From assembly GCF_001043055.1 (NCBI RefSeq), contig NZ_JYLF01000007.1, positions 186,001 to 250,000 on the forward strand: a DNA stretch of 64,000 nucleotides, written 5' to 3'. The DNA is from Pseudomonas weihenstephanensis (GTDB taxonomy: Bacteria; Pseudomonadota; Gammaproteobacteria; Pseudomonadales; Pseudomonadaceae). Below are positions 34,078 through 43,784 of the stretch, one piece after another. The notes under the pieces are model-generated. The model did no database searches, was not told the DNA's origin, and saw only the letters and a list, made by a program, of their open reading frames with translations. How positions within the stretch are numbered: the stretch's first letter is position 1; each line of letters starts with the position of its first letter. Both the position numbers and the translations under genes were made by a program.

Positions 34078-34112
34078 GGCCATGACGTGGTCATGGCCTC
34101 GAACTATTTTTC
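34078..34112 (+). terminator. Hairpin with T-rich tail between hcp and tssE
   Basis: A 9-bp perfect stem, GGCCATGAC (34078-34086) and GTCATGGCC (34090-34098), with a three-base loop, is followed eight bases later by a T-rich stretch (TATTTTTCC). It is likely a partial terminator or an mRNA 3' end stabiliser that lets hcp be made in excess of tssEFG-clpV. Confidence 0.65.
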
Positions 34113-34170
34113 CAAACATTTTCTGCATGGCTCTGGGTGAAAACCTCTCGGACCAAAGGACTACTTCTGC

Positions 34171-34659
34171 GTGAAAGGATACGAACCTAGCCTGCTGGAA
34201 AAGCTCTTTGATGAGGCGCCGCACAGCGTTGCTCAGGGTAAATTTACCCGGCACACCCTGGAGCAGTTCAAGGAGTCCGTAGCGCTGGATGTTGAGGCTT
34301 TGCTCAACAGTCGGTTGGTCATGGAGGAGCACGTTTTAAAAGAATTCCCGCATTGCCAGGCGTCATTGATGACCTACGGCTTGCGCGATGTTTCAAGCCG
34401 CAGCTTGGCCAGCTCGGTGGACCGTGCGTTTATCTGCACGGCATTGGAAAAGGCCATCACCTTGCACGAAACCCGCTTGAAAGATATCCGGGTATCTCTG
34501 GATGAGCACCGGCGCGCGTCGGGGGGGTTACGCTTCTCGATCAGCGCCATGCTGATTGTTCATCCGGCACGTGAACCCGTCAGTTTCGATGCGTTGTTGC
34601 AGCCCAGCACGTTGCAGTACCGCGTCAGTAAAACCCGACGCTTGGCGGTGAGTGAATAA
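34171..34659 (+). CDS. tssE: T6SS baseplate protein TssE (gp25-like)
   Basis: A baseplate wedge protein related to phage T4 gp25. The 162-aa product has EPSLLEKLFDEAP, SVALDVEALLNSRLVMEEHV, FPHCQASLMTYGLRDVSS, AITLHETRLKDIRVSL and a final LRFSISAMLIVHPAREPVSF, with the conserved Glu-x-Arg-like turn (HETRLKDI). The start is GTG 34171 with AAGGA about ten bases upstream. tssF follows directly with no gap. Confidence 0.95.
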   Translation: MKGYEPSLLEKLFDEAPHSVAQGKFTRHTLEQFKESVALDVEALLNSRLVMEEHVLKEFPHCQASLMTYGLRDVSSRSLASSVDRAFICTALEKAITLHETRLKDIRVSLDEHRRASGGLRFSISAMLIVHPAREPVSFDALLQPSTLQYRVSKTRRLAVSE

Positions 34660-36492
34660 ATGTCCATGGATGATCTCCTGCCGTTTTACGAACGCGAGCT
34701 GGCTTTTCTGCGCAGCTACTCTCGTCAGTTTTCTGAACGCTACCCGAAAATTGCCGGACGGCTGCTGCTGGCTGGCGACGTCAGTGAAGATCCCCACGTC
34801 GAGCGGATGATCCAGTCGTTTGCCCTGATGGGCGCACGTATTTCGAAAAAGATTGAAGACGATTACCCCGAATTTACCGAAGCACTGCTGCAAGTGCTGT
34901 ACCCGCACTACTTGCGACCCTTTCCTACTTGTTCGATTACCGAATTCGATCTCGGTGATGGTGCCGGGCAACTCTCCGAATGCGTGACATTGCCGCGCGG
35001 AACGGAGTTGCTGTCCCGTCCGGTGCGGGGTGTGGAGTGCCGGTTTCGTACGGTCTACGACGTGACCTTGGCGCCATTGCGTATTGCTTCGGCGCGTTTT
35101 AGCCCATTGGTGCAAGCGCCCCGTGCCGTACAACTGCCGCTCAAGGCCAGCGCCCAGCTTTCAATTACCTTTGAGCTCCTGTCCACTCATGGCTCCATGC
35201 GGGAGCTGGGTCTGGATCATGTTCGACTGTTTATCGACGGTGAGCCGTCGTTTTGTGCAGTGCTGCGTGATGTGCTCGCGCTGAACGTCGCAAAGGCCTA
35301 TCTCGAGTCGAGCGACAGCGGACAATGGCAGGCACTCTCCGCGTCACCGATGAAAAGTGTCGGTTTTGCCGAAAATGAGGCGCTGATTGACTGGCCGGCG
35401 CGGGCTCATCCGGCGTATCGGTTGTTGACAGAATTTTTCGCGTTCCCAGAGAAATTTGGTTTCTATGACTGCGATTTGAGCGGCGCTCAAGGCCGGCGTT
35501 TCACGCTGCATCTATTGCTCAGCGATGTGCTGTCTGGTTCGACTGCTTCGCGCCTGTTGGAAGGGTTATCCGCCGCTAATGTGCGCTTGCACTGTACGCC
35601 AGTTGTGAACCTGTTTCGACAGCATGCACGTCCTATTTTGGTGTCGCACCAGGCCGTGTCTTACAACGTTGTCGGAGACCAACAAGCGGCGTCTGCGTTT
35701 GAAGTGCATGCCATTGAATCGGTCACCCGGACCACCGAAACAGCGGATGGAGAATCCCAGAGTGAGATCCGGCCATTTTATTCGTTGCACCACGGCGAAT
35801 GCCAGGAACGTAACGGCCTTTACTGGGTAGCGCACCGGGATGAAAATCTGGCGCGTAGAAGCCCAGGTCATGAATTGCAATTGACCATCGTCGATCCTGA
35901 CATGGATCCCATTTCTCCAGGTAATTCATCGTTAAGCCTGGAGCTGACTTGTAGCAATCGCAATCTACCTGAGCAGCTTGCCTACGGCGTGCCGAGTGGC
36001 GATTTACGCATGCCTGGTGGCTCCCTGGCACAGCGTATTTCGCTGTTGCGCAAACCTACGGCCGCCGTGCGTTTTGCCTGTGATCGTGGTGCGCAATGGC
36101 GCTTGATTTCGCATTTGTCGCTCAACCATTTGTCGCTGGTCGAGGGTGGGGCTGTTGCGTTTCGCGAAATGCTCAAGCTGTACGACTTGCAACGCTCAGC
36201 CACGACGGCCCGGCAAATTGAAGGCATACACGCGTTGAGTCACCGCCCGGTCACCGCCTGGCTGCCCGGCAAATACTTCGCCAGCGTGGCGCGTGGGACT
36301 GAAATACGGTTGGTGATCGATGAGGACAGCTTTGTCGGTATCGGCTTGCACATCTTTGCCCAGGTGGTGGATCACTTCTTTGGGCTTTACGTTCATGCCA
36401 ACAGCTTCACGCAGTTGGTGCTGATATCCAAACACAGCGGTGAGGAGGTCCTTCGATGCCAACCCCGAAGCGGCGACTCGATATTGGTGTGA
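34660..36492 (+). CDS. tssF: T6SS baseplate protein TssF (VasA)
   Basis: The 610-aa wedge protein begins DDLLPFYERELAFLRSYSRQ, then FSERYPKIAGRLLLAGDVSE and DPHVERMIQSFALMGARI, the invariant TssF start. DDYPEFTEALLQVLYPHYLR and the later GLYVHANSFTQLVLISKHSG also match. Length and frame are intact. The last 37 bases overlap tssG. Confidence 0.97.
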   Translation: MSMDDLLPFYERELAFLRSYSRQFSERYPKIAGRLLLAGDVSEDPHVERMIQSFALMGARISKKIEDDYPEFTEALLQVLYPHYLRPFPTCSITEFDLGDGAGQLSECVTLPRGTELLSRPVRGVECRFRTVYDVTLAPLRIASARFSPLVQAPRAVQLPLKASAQLSITFELLSTHGSMRELGLDHVRLFIDGEPSFCAVLRDVLALNVAKAYLESSDSGQWQALSASPMKSVGFAENEALIDWPARAHPAYRLLTEFFAFPEKFGFYDCDLSGAQGRRFTLHLLLSDVLSGSTASRLLEGLSAANVRLHCTPVVNLFRQHARPILVSHQAVSYNVVGDQQAASAFEVHAIESVTRTTETADGESQSEIRPFYSLHHGECQERNGLYWVAHRDENLARRSPGHELQLTIVDPDMDPISPGNSSLSLELTCSNRNLPEQLAYGVPSGDLRMPGGSLAQRISLLRKPTAAVRFACDRGAQWRLISHLSLNHLSLVEGGAVAFREMLKLYDLQRSATTARQIEGIHALSHRPVTAWLPGKYFASVARGTEIRLVIDEDSFVGIGLHIFAQVVDHFFGLYVHANSFTQLVLISKHSGEEVLRCQPRSGDSILV

Positions 36493-37538
36493 TCGCTCGG
36501 ATGGTCGAGCAGCCTTATCGCTATGAATTTTTCCAGGCGGTTCGGGTGCTTGAGCATCTGTTTGTTGGACAAGGCGACCGCCCAGGCGATGTGGTGGGTA
36601 AGCGTCTGCAATTTCACAACACCCTAACCCTGGGTTTTCCCGCCAGTGAGCTTGAGCGGATGGAGGTGTTGGCAAACACCCCCGAACAGGGGTTGGAACG
36701 TGTTGAGCGATGGCAGGCGCATTTTCAGGGCCATCTTGATTCGGTGGCACTGACCCCGGCGTTCTTTGGCCTGCTGGGAGGGCAGGGGGCGTTACCACTG
36801 TCCTACACCGAGCGACTGGGAGAGCGGGAGGTGGTCCACCGTGATCGGGCCGCGCGAGCGTTTCTGGACATCTTCAGCAACCGCGCCACGGCGCTGTTCT
36901 ACGGCGCCTGGAAGAAGTACCGACTCGCCTTGCAGTATGAGCTGGATCGCCAGGGGCGTTTTCTGCCGTTGACCCAAGCCTTAACTGGGTTGACGCAACG
37001 CTTTCTTTCCAACGACCCCGAGTCGGGTGGTGTATCCGACCAAGCCCTTGCGTTCTACAGCGGGGCCATCGGTCATCGGCCGTTGTCGGCGGCGTATTTG
37101 CAACGCGTGCTCAGCGAATATTTCCAGGTGCCCGTACGAATTGAGCAGTTTGTTGGCGGTTGGCATTCGGTACCGACGGATCAACGCTCCCACCTTGGCG
37201 CCCCCGGCTTGACGTTGGGACGCAATGCCTTGGTCGGTGGCCGTGTCTGGCAGTGCGATTTGCGCATGCGCTTATGGATAGGTCCGCTGTTGCGCGAAAC
37301 GTTTGATGACTTCTTGCCCGGTGCGAACGCTGCCAAGGCGCTGGCAACATGGCTGATCTTGATGGTCGGTAGCAGCCTGGAGTTTGAGGTGTGCCTGGTC
37401 TTGCAAGCCGATCAGGTGGCCGGGGTAACCCTGTCACCAACGGGCAGCAGGCGGCTGGGCAGGGATGCGTTTTTGGTCACCCAGGCCCAACAAGTGGATC
37501 GCACCGACGCCCGTTACCAGATCGCCACATTGCATTGA
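36456..37538 (+). CDS. tssG: T6SS baseplate protein TssG
   Basis: The 360-aa wedge partner of TssF. Family segments: PYRYEFFQAVRVLEHL, VALTPAFFGLLGGQGALPL, SYTERLGEREVVHRDRAARA, FLDIFSNRATALFYGAWKKY and LDRQGRFLPLTQALTGL. GGAGG seven bases before the ATG supports the start inside the end of tssF, so the two are translationally coupled. The clpV gene follows after 52 bp. Confidence 0.96.
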   Translation: MPTPKRRLDIGVIARMVEQPYRYEFFQAVRVLEHLFVGQGDRPGDVVGKRLQFHNTLTLGFPASELERMEVLANTPEQGLERVERWQAHFQGHLDSVALTPAFFGLLGGQGALPLSYTERLGEREVVHRDRAARAFLDIFSNRATALFYGAWKKYRLALQYELDRQGRFLPLTQALTGLTQRFLSNDPESGGVSDQALAFYSGAIGHRPLSAAYLQRVLSEYFQVPVRIEQFVGGWHSVPTDQRSHLGAPGLTLGRNALVGGRVWQCDLRMRLWIGPLLRETFDDFLPGANAAKALATWLILMVGSSLEFEVCLVLQADQVAGVTLSPTGSRRLGRDAFLVTQAQQVDRTDARYQIATLH

Positions 37539-37590
37539 ACACCTGGGTCAACGCTGACGGCTTGACCCCGACATTTATCAAGGACGCACG

Positions 37591-40251
37591 ATGAGCACTT
37601 CACTGAAAACCCTGATCGCCAAACTCAACACCACCTGCCGTCAAGCCGCCGAACAAGCTGTCTGCCGTTGCCGGGCGCGTGGGCACTTTGAGGTGGAGGT
37701 TGAACATCTGTTGTTGGCCTTGTTGGAGCAGCGCCACAGTGATGTGTCCGTCATCGTCAAACGAAGCGGCTTGAGCCTGGAAAAACTGGAAGCGGAACTC
37801 AGTCAGGAACTGGACACGTTACGTGACGGTAACACCCGCACCCCGGTGTTCTCCACGCAACTGCCGGTGTGGCTCGAAAGTGCCTGGCTGATTGCCTCCC
37901 TTGAAGCACAGGACGGCGCTATTCGCAGCGGTCATTTACTGCTGGCGTTACTGACCCAGCCGGCGCTGGTGCAAAGGGCGACCCGTAGCTCAACGGTGCT
38001 GGCGCAATTGTCGGTTGAAGACCTTAGGGGGCATTTTGACCGGTTCACCGAAGGCTCTCAGGAGCAGGATCATGTTAGCGATACTGCGCCTGAGGCAGAG
38101 GCCAGTGAGGGGGCGGCTGTACGGGTGAAAACACCGGCGCTGGATCAGTTCACCACCAGCCTGACCCAGCGCGCCCGCGACGGACACCTGGACCCGGTTA
38201 TTGGCCGTGAGGTGGAAATTCGCCAAGTGATCGACATCCTCATGCGCCGCCGGCAAAACAACCCGATCCTTACCGGTGAAGCCGGTGTGGGCAAAACGGC
38301 GGTGGCCGAAGGCTTGGCGCACGCCATCGCCGTCGGCGATGTGCCCAGTGCGTTGCTGGGTGTTGAATTGCTGGCGTTGGACATGGGGTTGTTGCAGGCC
38401 GGGGCCAGCGTCAAAGGTGAGTTTGAACTGCGCCTTAAAAACGTGATTGAAGAGGTCAAGAAACACCCGGTTCCCATCATTCTGTTTATCGACGAAGCCC
38501 ACACGTTGATCGGTGCAGGGGGCACGGCCGGGCAAAATGATGCTGCCAACTTGCTCAAACCGGCCTTGGCGCGTGGGGAACTGCGCACCTTGGCGGCCAC
38601 TACGTGGTCCGAGTACAAAAAGTACTTTGAAAAAGACGCCGCTCTGACCCGACGCTTCCAGATGGTCAAGGTCGATGAACCGTCCGAGCCGGTAGCCGCC
38701 GCGATGTTGCGCGCGTTGGTGCCGTTGATGGAACAGCATTTCAACGTCCGTGTGCTGGATGAGGCGGTCACTGAAGCGGTGCGCTTGTCGCATCGCTATA
38801 TAAGTGCCCGGCAACTGCCGGACAAGGCCGTCAGCGTATTGGACACGGCCTGTTCAAGAGTCGCCTTGAGCCAAGGTGTTCGGCCTGCGGTGATCGCGGT
38901 TCTTCAGAAACAACTTGAGCAACTTGAGGTCCAGCGCCAGGCGTTGAATCGTGAACTCGCTAGCGGCGGTCAGCACGAAAAGCGACTCAGTGAACTGCAA
39001 GCTCAATCCGCGACGCTGAAGCAACAGCTGGACGACGCCAATGCGCTTTGGCAGCAAGAAGCGCAGCTGGTCCAACGTATCGCTGAGCTACGTGGTGAGT
39101 TGGAGGAGGGTATGCCCTCTGTCAATTCGTTGACGACGGGGCGTAAAAAAGCGCCCGTGTCACCTCAACGCTTGGAACTGGCCCGGGCGATGGAAGCCTT
39201 GGCCAACGTGCAAGGGGAAAACCCCTTACTGCCGTTGCAAGTTGACGCTAATGTCATTGCCCAGGTGGTGTGCGCGTGGACCGGCATTCCTTTGGGCAAG
39301 ATGGTCAAGGACGAGATTCGCACGGTGCGCACCTTGGGTGATGTGTTGGAAGCGCGGGTGATCGGTCAGTCCCATGCTTTGGCTGCTATCGCACAGCGGG
39401 TGCGCACCGCTCGCGCTTATCTTGAAGACCCCAATAAACCCAAGGGTGTGTTTCTGTTCGTCGGACCTTCCGGCGTAGGCAAGACTGAGACCGCCCTGGC
39501 CTTGGCCGATGCGCTGTATGGCGGCGAACGCAAGCTGATCACCTTCAATATGAGCGAATACCAGGAGGCCCACAGCGTCTCAGGACTCAAAGGCTCACCG
39601 CCCGGCTACGTCGGTTACGGAGAAGGCGGGCAACTGACCGAAGCCGTTCGGCGCAACCCGTACAGCGTGGTGCTGCTCGACGAAGTGGAAAAGGCCCACC
39701 CGGACGTGCTCGAACTGTTTTACCAGGTGTTTGACAAAGGCGTGTTGGACGACGCCGAAGGTCGTGAGATCGACTTTCGTAACACACTGATCATCCTCAC
39801 CAGCAATACCGCCTCGTCGTTGATCATGCAGGCATGTCTCAACAAAACGTCTGATGAACTGCCGGATGTCAAACAGCTGTCGGAACTGATCCGCCCCACG
39901 CTGTACAAGACCTTCAAGCCTGCCTTTCTGGGCCGGATGGATGTCGTGCCTTACTACCCGATCAACGATGATGCGTTGGCCGCGATTATCCGCTTGAAAC
40001 TGGATCGCGTCGGTCGCCGTGTCGAGGCCAATCACCAGGCCGAGTTCCACTACGACGATGCTTTGGTCGAGTCACTGCTGATGCGTTGCACCGAAGTCGA
40101 CATCGGTGCCCGTGCCGTTGACCAGATCATCAATGGCAGCCTGCTTCCGGAAATCGCCGATGCCGTGTTGGCACGCATGGCCGACGGGCAGGCCCTCTCT
40201 AGAATCAAAGTCGGCGCCAATAAGCGCGGCTTTACCTACCAGATCAAGTGA
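37591..40251 (+). CDS. clpV: T6SS sheath-recycling ATPase ClpV (TssH)
   Basis: An AAA+ unfoldase that strips contracted sheaths for reuse by pulling on TssC. The 886-aa protein has an N-terminal Clp repeat domain (CRARGHFEVEVEHLLLALLE), a first AAA domain with Walker A GEAGVGKT and Walker B IILFIDEAHTLIGAGG, a middle coiled coil (about 430-480), and a second AAA domain with Walker A GPSGVGKTET and SVVLLDEVEKAHPDVLELF. Length and order are those of ClpV. Intact, although its substrate sheath may be missing because of the tssB amber. Confidence 0.97.
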   Translation: MSTSLKTLIAKLNTTCRQAAEQAVCRCRARGHFEVEVEHLLLALLEQRHSDVSVIVKRSGLSLEKLEAELSQELDTLRDGNTRTPVFSTQLPVWLESAWLIASLEAQDGAIRSGHLLLALLTQPALVQRATRSSTVLAQLSVEDLRGHFDRFTEGSQEQDHVSDTAPEAEASEGAAVRVKTPALDQFTTSLTQRARDGHLDPVIGREVEIRQVIDILMRRRQNNPILTGEAGVGKTAVAEGLAHAIAVGDVPSALLGVELLALDMGLLQAGASVKGEFELRLKNVIEEVKKHPVPIILFIDEAHTLIGAGGTAGQNDAANLLKPALARGELRTLAATTWSEYKKYFEKDAALTRRFQMVKVDEPSEPVAAAMLRALVPLMEQHFNVRVLDEAVTEAVRLSHRYISARQLPDKAVSVLDTACSRVALSQGVRPAVIAVLQKQLEQLEVQRQALNRELASGGQHEKRLSELQAQSATLKQQLDDANALWQQEAQLVQRIAELRGELEEGMPSVNSLTTGRKKAPVSPQRLELARAMEALANVQGENPLLPLQVDANVIAQVVCAWTGIPLGKMVKDEIRTVRTLGDVLEARVIGQSHALAAIAQRVRTARAYLEDPNKPKGVFLFVGPSGVGKTETALALADALYGGERKLITFNMSEYQEAHSVSGLKGSPPGYVGYGEGGQLTEAVRRNPYSVVLLDEVEKAHPDVLELFYQVFDKGVLDDAEGREIDFRNTLIILTSNTASSLIMQACLNKTSDELPDVKQLSELIRPTLYKTFKPAFLGRMDVVPYYPINDDALAAIIRLKLDRVGRRVEANHQAEFHYDDALVESLLMRCTEVDIGARAVDQIINGSLLPEIADAVLARMADGQALSRIKVGANKRGFTYQIK

Positions 40252-40273
40252 ACTCCATCAGGAAGGATGACCT

Positions 40274-42949
40274 GTGACGGCCTCTACCGCATTGACGCAA
40301 CAGCAGCGCCTTTTGCAATTGCACACCCCCTTGGGCGCAGACACGCTGGTCGCCGAGTACCTCGACGGCTGGGAGGCACTGGACCAGCAAGGGTACTGCT
40401 TGCAACTGAGTGCCTTGTCCGCGGACGGGCGCTTGCCTATTGAACAACTGGTCGGTGCCCCGGTGTTGTTGCAGATGCAATGTGCTGACTCGCGTACTGA
40501 CTTGCGCGCCTTTCATGGGCATGTCAGCCAATGCACGCGCGTCGGCAGCAATGGCGGATTGGCCCGTTATCAGTTACGGATCGAGCCCTGGTTGAGCCTG
40601 TTGCGACACCGGCAGGACAGCTACGCCTTTCATGACCTGACCGTGATGGAGATTTGCGAGAAAATTTTCGGCTTCTATAGCAAGGGCGTGATTGAACCGC
40701 AGTGGCGTTGGGCCCTGGAGGATCCGGGCGTGTACCGCAAACGTAGCCTGACGACTCAATACCAGGAAAGTGACCTGGCGTTTGTGCAGCGGCTGCTGGC
40801 GGAGGAGGGCATTGCCTATCACTTTGAGCATCTGGGCGATGCCCAGGCCCCGAACTTGGGCAGCCACACCCTGGTACTGACCGACAGCAACCGCAAATTG
40901 GCGCCGAATGCACCGGTATCCGTACGCTTTCATCGCAGCGACGTCACCGAGGCAGAGGACAGTGTGCAGCAATGGGCGGAAGAGCACCGCTGGATGGTCG
41001 GACAGGTACAGCGCCAAAGCTGGGACTATCGCAGCCATTCATTGTTGTCAGGACACGCTCAGGGCGACACCGGCATCAGCGGCTGTGTGGACCAGGACAC
41101 GGTCGGGCCTTATGCCTGGACGGACCCTGCCCAGGGTGAGCAGCGTGCACGTCAGCACCTGAATGCTCAGCAGGTTGTGCGTCGCCAAGTACACAGCCTG
41201 GGGACATGGCGACGTTTAGCACCGGGCACGCAGCTCTGTTTAAGCGGGCATGACAGTGTTCAGGGAGATGAACCCATGCTGTGCATACGGGTGCGCCATC
41301 AGGCCCGCAATAACCTGGATGCTCAGCTGCAGGCGGCGGTACTGGCAGGGCTGGGGCCTGTACCTGACCAGGTGGAGGCTGTCTATTGCAACCACTTCAC
41401 ACTCATCCCCGGCAGTCACCCTTATAGCCCGCAAACCCAAGACGGTCATGGACGTCGCTTGCATCCCATCCCTACCGTCCACGGTGCACAGAGCGCCATT
41501 GTGATCGGCGACGGCGGCCCCGTGATGACTGATCGCGACCAACGCATCAAGGTGCAATTCCACTGGCAGCGCGGCGAACGCTCATCCAGCCATCACCCCC
41601 ATCCTCGGGGTACCGACAATGCGCCGGCAGACACCAGTGTTGGCACTTGGGTGCGTGTGGCCGCGATCCAGGCCGGTGGCAATTGGGGGAGTGCCTGGGT
41701 GCCCCGGGTCGGGCAGGAGGTGCTGGTGGAGTTTCTTGAAGGGCATATCGATCGCCCCGTGGTCATCGGCTCGTTGTACAACGGCCGGGGCCAGGCCGAA
41801 GCGGCACATAACCAGATTGCGGGCGGCGCCTCCGGCAGTACCGGCAACGCACCGGCGTGGTTCCCTGGTAACCAGCACGCCGGGGTACTCAGTGGCTGGA
41901 AAACCCAAGACCTGTCCACCAGCGCCACCGGCAACGGCGGCTATCGACACCTGCAGTTCGACGACACCCCAGGGCAAAGCCGCGTCCAGCTCTACACCAC
42001 CGATCAAGACAGTGGCCTGACGTTAGGGCACCTCAAGCAGAACAAAGACAACAAACGCTTGGCTGACCGAGGCTACGGCGTCGAACTGCACACCCAGGCC
42101 CAAGGTGCATTGCGAGCTGGTACCGGGCTGTTGGTGACGACGGAATCGGCTGACCAGCAAATGCAGGCCAAGGGGCTGTTAGCCGAGCTGGAAAAAGCCC
42201 AAGACCAAGTGGATCAATTGGCCGACAGCGCCAGACAGCAAAAGGCCGGGCTGGCCCGCGACGCTAAGGCGTTGCCCACCAGCGAAGCCCTGCAGAACAG
42301 CCAGGAAAGTCTGAAGGCGACGCAGCAGGGCACTGCGTCAGGCGCGGGCATCGGTGGTGGTGAAGGGCAAGTAGCGGGGTGGAGCAAACCGCTTCTCGCG
42401 CTCTATGGTCGGGCCGGCGTGCTCAGTCTGACGCCCAAGCACCAGGTCTGGGCGACGGGCACCCAATGCCTGCTCAACGCCGGTGCGGACATCAACCTCA
42501 CCGCCCAAGGCCATACCGCCTTTCTCGCGGCGCAAGGCCTAGTGCTGTTTACCCGTGGCGCAGAGGGCGACAGTCGCTCCATTGCGAACACCGGCATTGC
42601 CCTGCACGCCGCCACCGGAGCGGTGAGCGTACAAGCGCAAAGCGACAAAATCAGCGTGGCTGCACAGCAAAATATTCGCATGGTCAGCACCCAGAGCAAT
42701 GCTCATGTGCAGGGCAAAGAGCACGTGTTGTTGAACGTGCAAGGGGCGAGCGTTCGGCTGGTGGGGGGCAACATTGAGATTCATGCGCCGGGGGCGGTGA
42801 CGTTCAAGGCGCAGCGTCATCAGTTGACTAAGCCTAAAAGCGACACAGGCGTTAATGCAGTCATGGGCAAAGGCGAACTCAAGCTATGCGACTTTAAAAT
42901 GGCAGGCGCCAACATTGGCAATGATGCTCTGGTCTCGGTGGAGGGGTGA
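40274..42949 (+). CDS. vgrG: vgrG3: T6SS spike protein
   Basis: An 891-aa complete VgrG. Order: gp27-like base (RSLTTQYQESDLAFVQRLLA), gp5 OB fold (RIKVQFHWQRGERSS, GTWVRVAAIQAGGNWGSAW, RVGQEVLVEF), then the LSGWKTQDLSTSATGNGGYR turn, a coiled-coil insert (about 635-665, LLAELEKAQDQVDQLADSA), and the beta-helix/DUF2345 end (VSVQAQSDKISVAAQQNIRM). The start is GTG 40274 with GGAAGG seven bases upstream. It is followed by its adaptor and effector, so it is the spike dedicated to the VasX-like cargo. Confidence 0.95.
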   Translation: MTASTALTQQQRLLQLHTPLGADTLVAEYLDGWEALDQQGYCLQLSALSADGRLPIEQLVGAPVLLQMQCADSRTDLRAFHGHVSQCTRVGSNGGLARYQLRIEPWLSLLRHRQDSYAFHDLTVMEICEKIFGFYSKGVIEPQWRWALEDPGVYRKRSLTTQYQESDLAFVQRLLAEEGIAYHFEHLGDAQAPNLGSHTLVLTDSNRKLAPNAPVSVRFHRSDVTEAEDSVQQWAEEHRWMVGQVQRQSWDYRSHSLLSGHAQGDTGISGCVDQDTVGPYAWTDPAQGEQRARQHLNAQQVVRRQVHSLGTWRRLAPGTQLCLSGHDSVQGDEPMLCIRVRHQARNNLDAQLQAAVLAGLGPVPDQVEAVYCNHFTLIPGSHPYSPQTQDGHGRRLHPIPTVHGAQSAIVIGDGGPVMTDRDQRIKVQFHWQRGERSSSHHPHPRGTDNAPADTSVGTWVRVAAIQAGGNWGSAWVPRVGQEVLVEFLEGHIDRPVVIGSLYNGRGQAEAAHNQIAGGASGSTGNAPAWFPGNQHAGVLSGWKTQDLSTSATGNGGYRHLQFDDTPGQSRVQLYTTDQDSGLTLGHLKQNKDNKRLADRGYGVELHTQAQGALRAGTGLLVTTESADQQMQAKGLLAELEKAQDQVDQLADSARQQKAGLARDAKALPTSEALQNSQESLKATQQGTASGAGIGGGEGQVAGWSKPLLALYGRAGVLSLTPKHQVWATGTQCLLNAGADINLTAQGHTAFLAAQGLVLFTRGAEGDSRSIANTGIALHAATGAVSVQAQSDKISVAAQQNIRMVSTQSNAHVQGKEHVLLNVQGASVRLVGGNIEIHAPGAVTFKAQRHQLTKPKSDTGVNAVMGKGELKLCDFKMAGANIGNDALVSVEG

Positions 42950-42950
42950 T

Positions 42951-43784
42951 ATGAGTGTTGTTCGGGAGCATCGCCTTATAACGGATTGCCCCTTTGCGCT
43001 GGTCAACCCTTTTGACGTTGATCGCGACCTTTGGGTTGACCTGCCTCATCACCCCTTAAGCGCTCCACGGCTGAGTGCTTTGCCTGGTCAGCTACCTGTA
43101 CTGGTCGACCTGCTTAAGCTGTCGTTCACATCCCGTTTGGAATTAGTACAGCGTGCCTGGGATTGGAAGCGCGCGAACGAACGACCATTGTTCTGCGGGT
43201 TTATTAAAAGCACTGAACCCGTCGAAAGGATGGTCCGCCACTTGGGACGTCGTTTGCTGATAAAAAACACCTCGGATGAGCAACTGTTTTTGCGTTTTTA
43301 CGATCCTCGGGTCTTTGAGCACTTGTGTTGGATATTCACGCCTGCGCAGTTGGCGTCCTTGATGGGACCGGCTGAGGCTTGGTACTGGCCGACGCGTTGC
43401 GGTGAATGGCAGAAAACCGTTCGCCCTGAGCTGAAAACTTATTCGTTGATTCTGGAGCCGCAACAACTCTTATCGTTAGGGCGCATAAGCATCCTAAATC
43501 GAATATTGAAAAACCTGCACCGGCGAGAGCCAAGCAACGCTTTGGACATCACATCGGTTCGACAAATCGAATCATGCTTGCGACGTGCGCTTGACGACGG
43601 GCTAAGCGAGGCAGCCGACCTGCAACTGTATGTCTTTCAGGCGTTGCAGTTTGGTGCAGGCATTCATCGGCACCCAACACTAGCGAATGCTCTACAAACG
43701 GTACGTATGGGGCATTCCACCTACGTCGGTGCGTGCTTGAAGATCAATGACGAAGAACTGCATCATTCAAAGGAGGCCCAATGA
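42951..43784 (+). CDS. DUF4123 effector adaptor (Tap/TEC chaperone)
   Basis: A 277-aa adaptor that loads a specific effector on its VgrG. Features: LPVLVDLLKLSF near the start, RPLFCGFIKSTEPVERMVRH, then LGRRLLIKNTSDEQLFLRFY, then DPRVFEHLCWIFTPAQLASL, the DUF4123 core. It starts one base after the vgrG3 stop and its own stop overlaps the effector start (ATGA), the usual vgrG-adaptor-effector layout. It should bind the N-terminal part of the VasX-like effector. Confidence 0.9.
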   Translation: MSVVREHRLITDCPFALVNPFDVDRDLWVDLPHHPLSAPRLSALPGQLPVLVDLLKLSFTSRLELVQRAWDWKRANERPLFCGFIKSTEPVERMVRHLGRRLLIKNTSDEQLFLRFYDPRVFEHLCWIFTPAQLASLMGPAEAWYWPTRCGEWQKTVRPELKTYSLILEPQQLLSLGRISILNRILKNLHRREPSNALDITSVRQIESCLRRALDDGLSEAADLQLYVFQALQFGAGIHRHPTLANALQTVRMGHSTYVGACLKINDEELHHSKEAQ

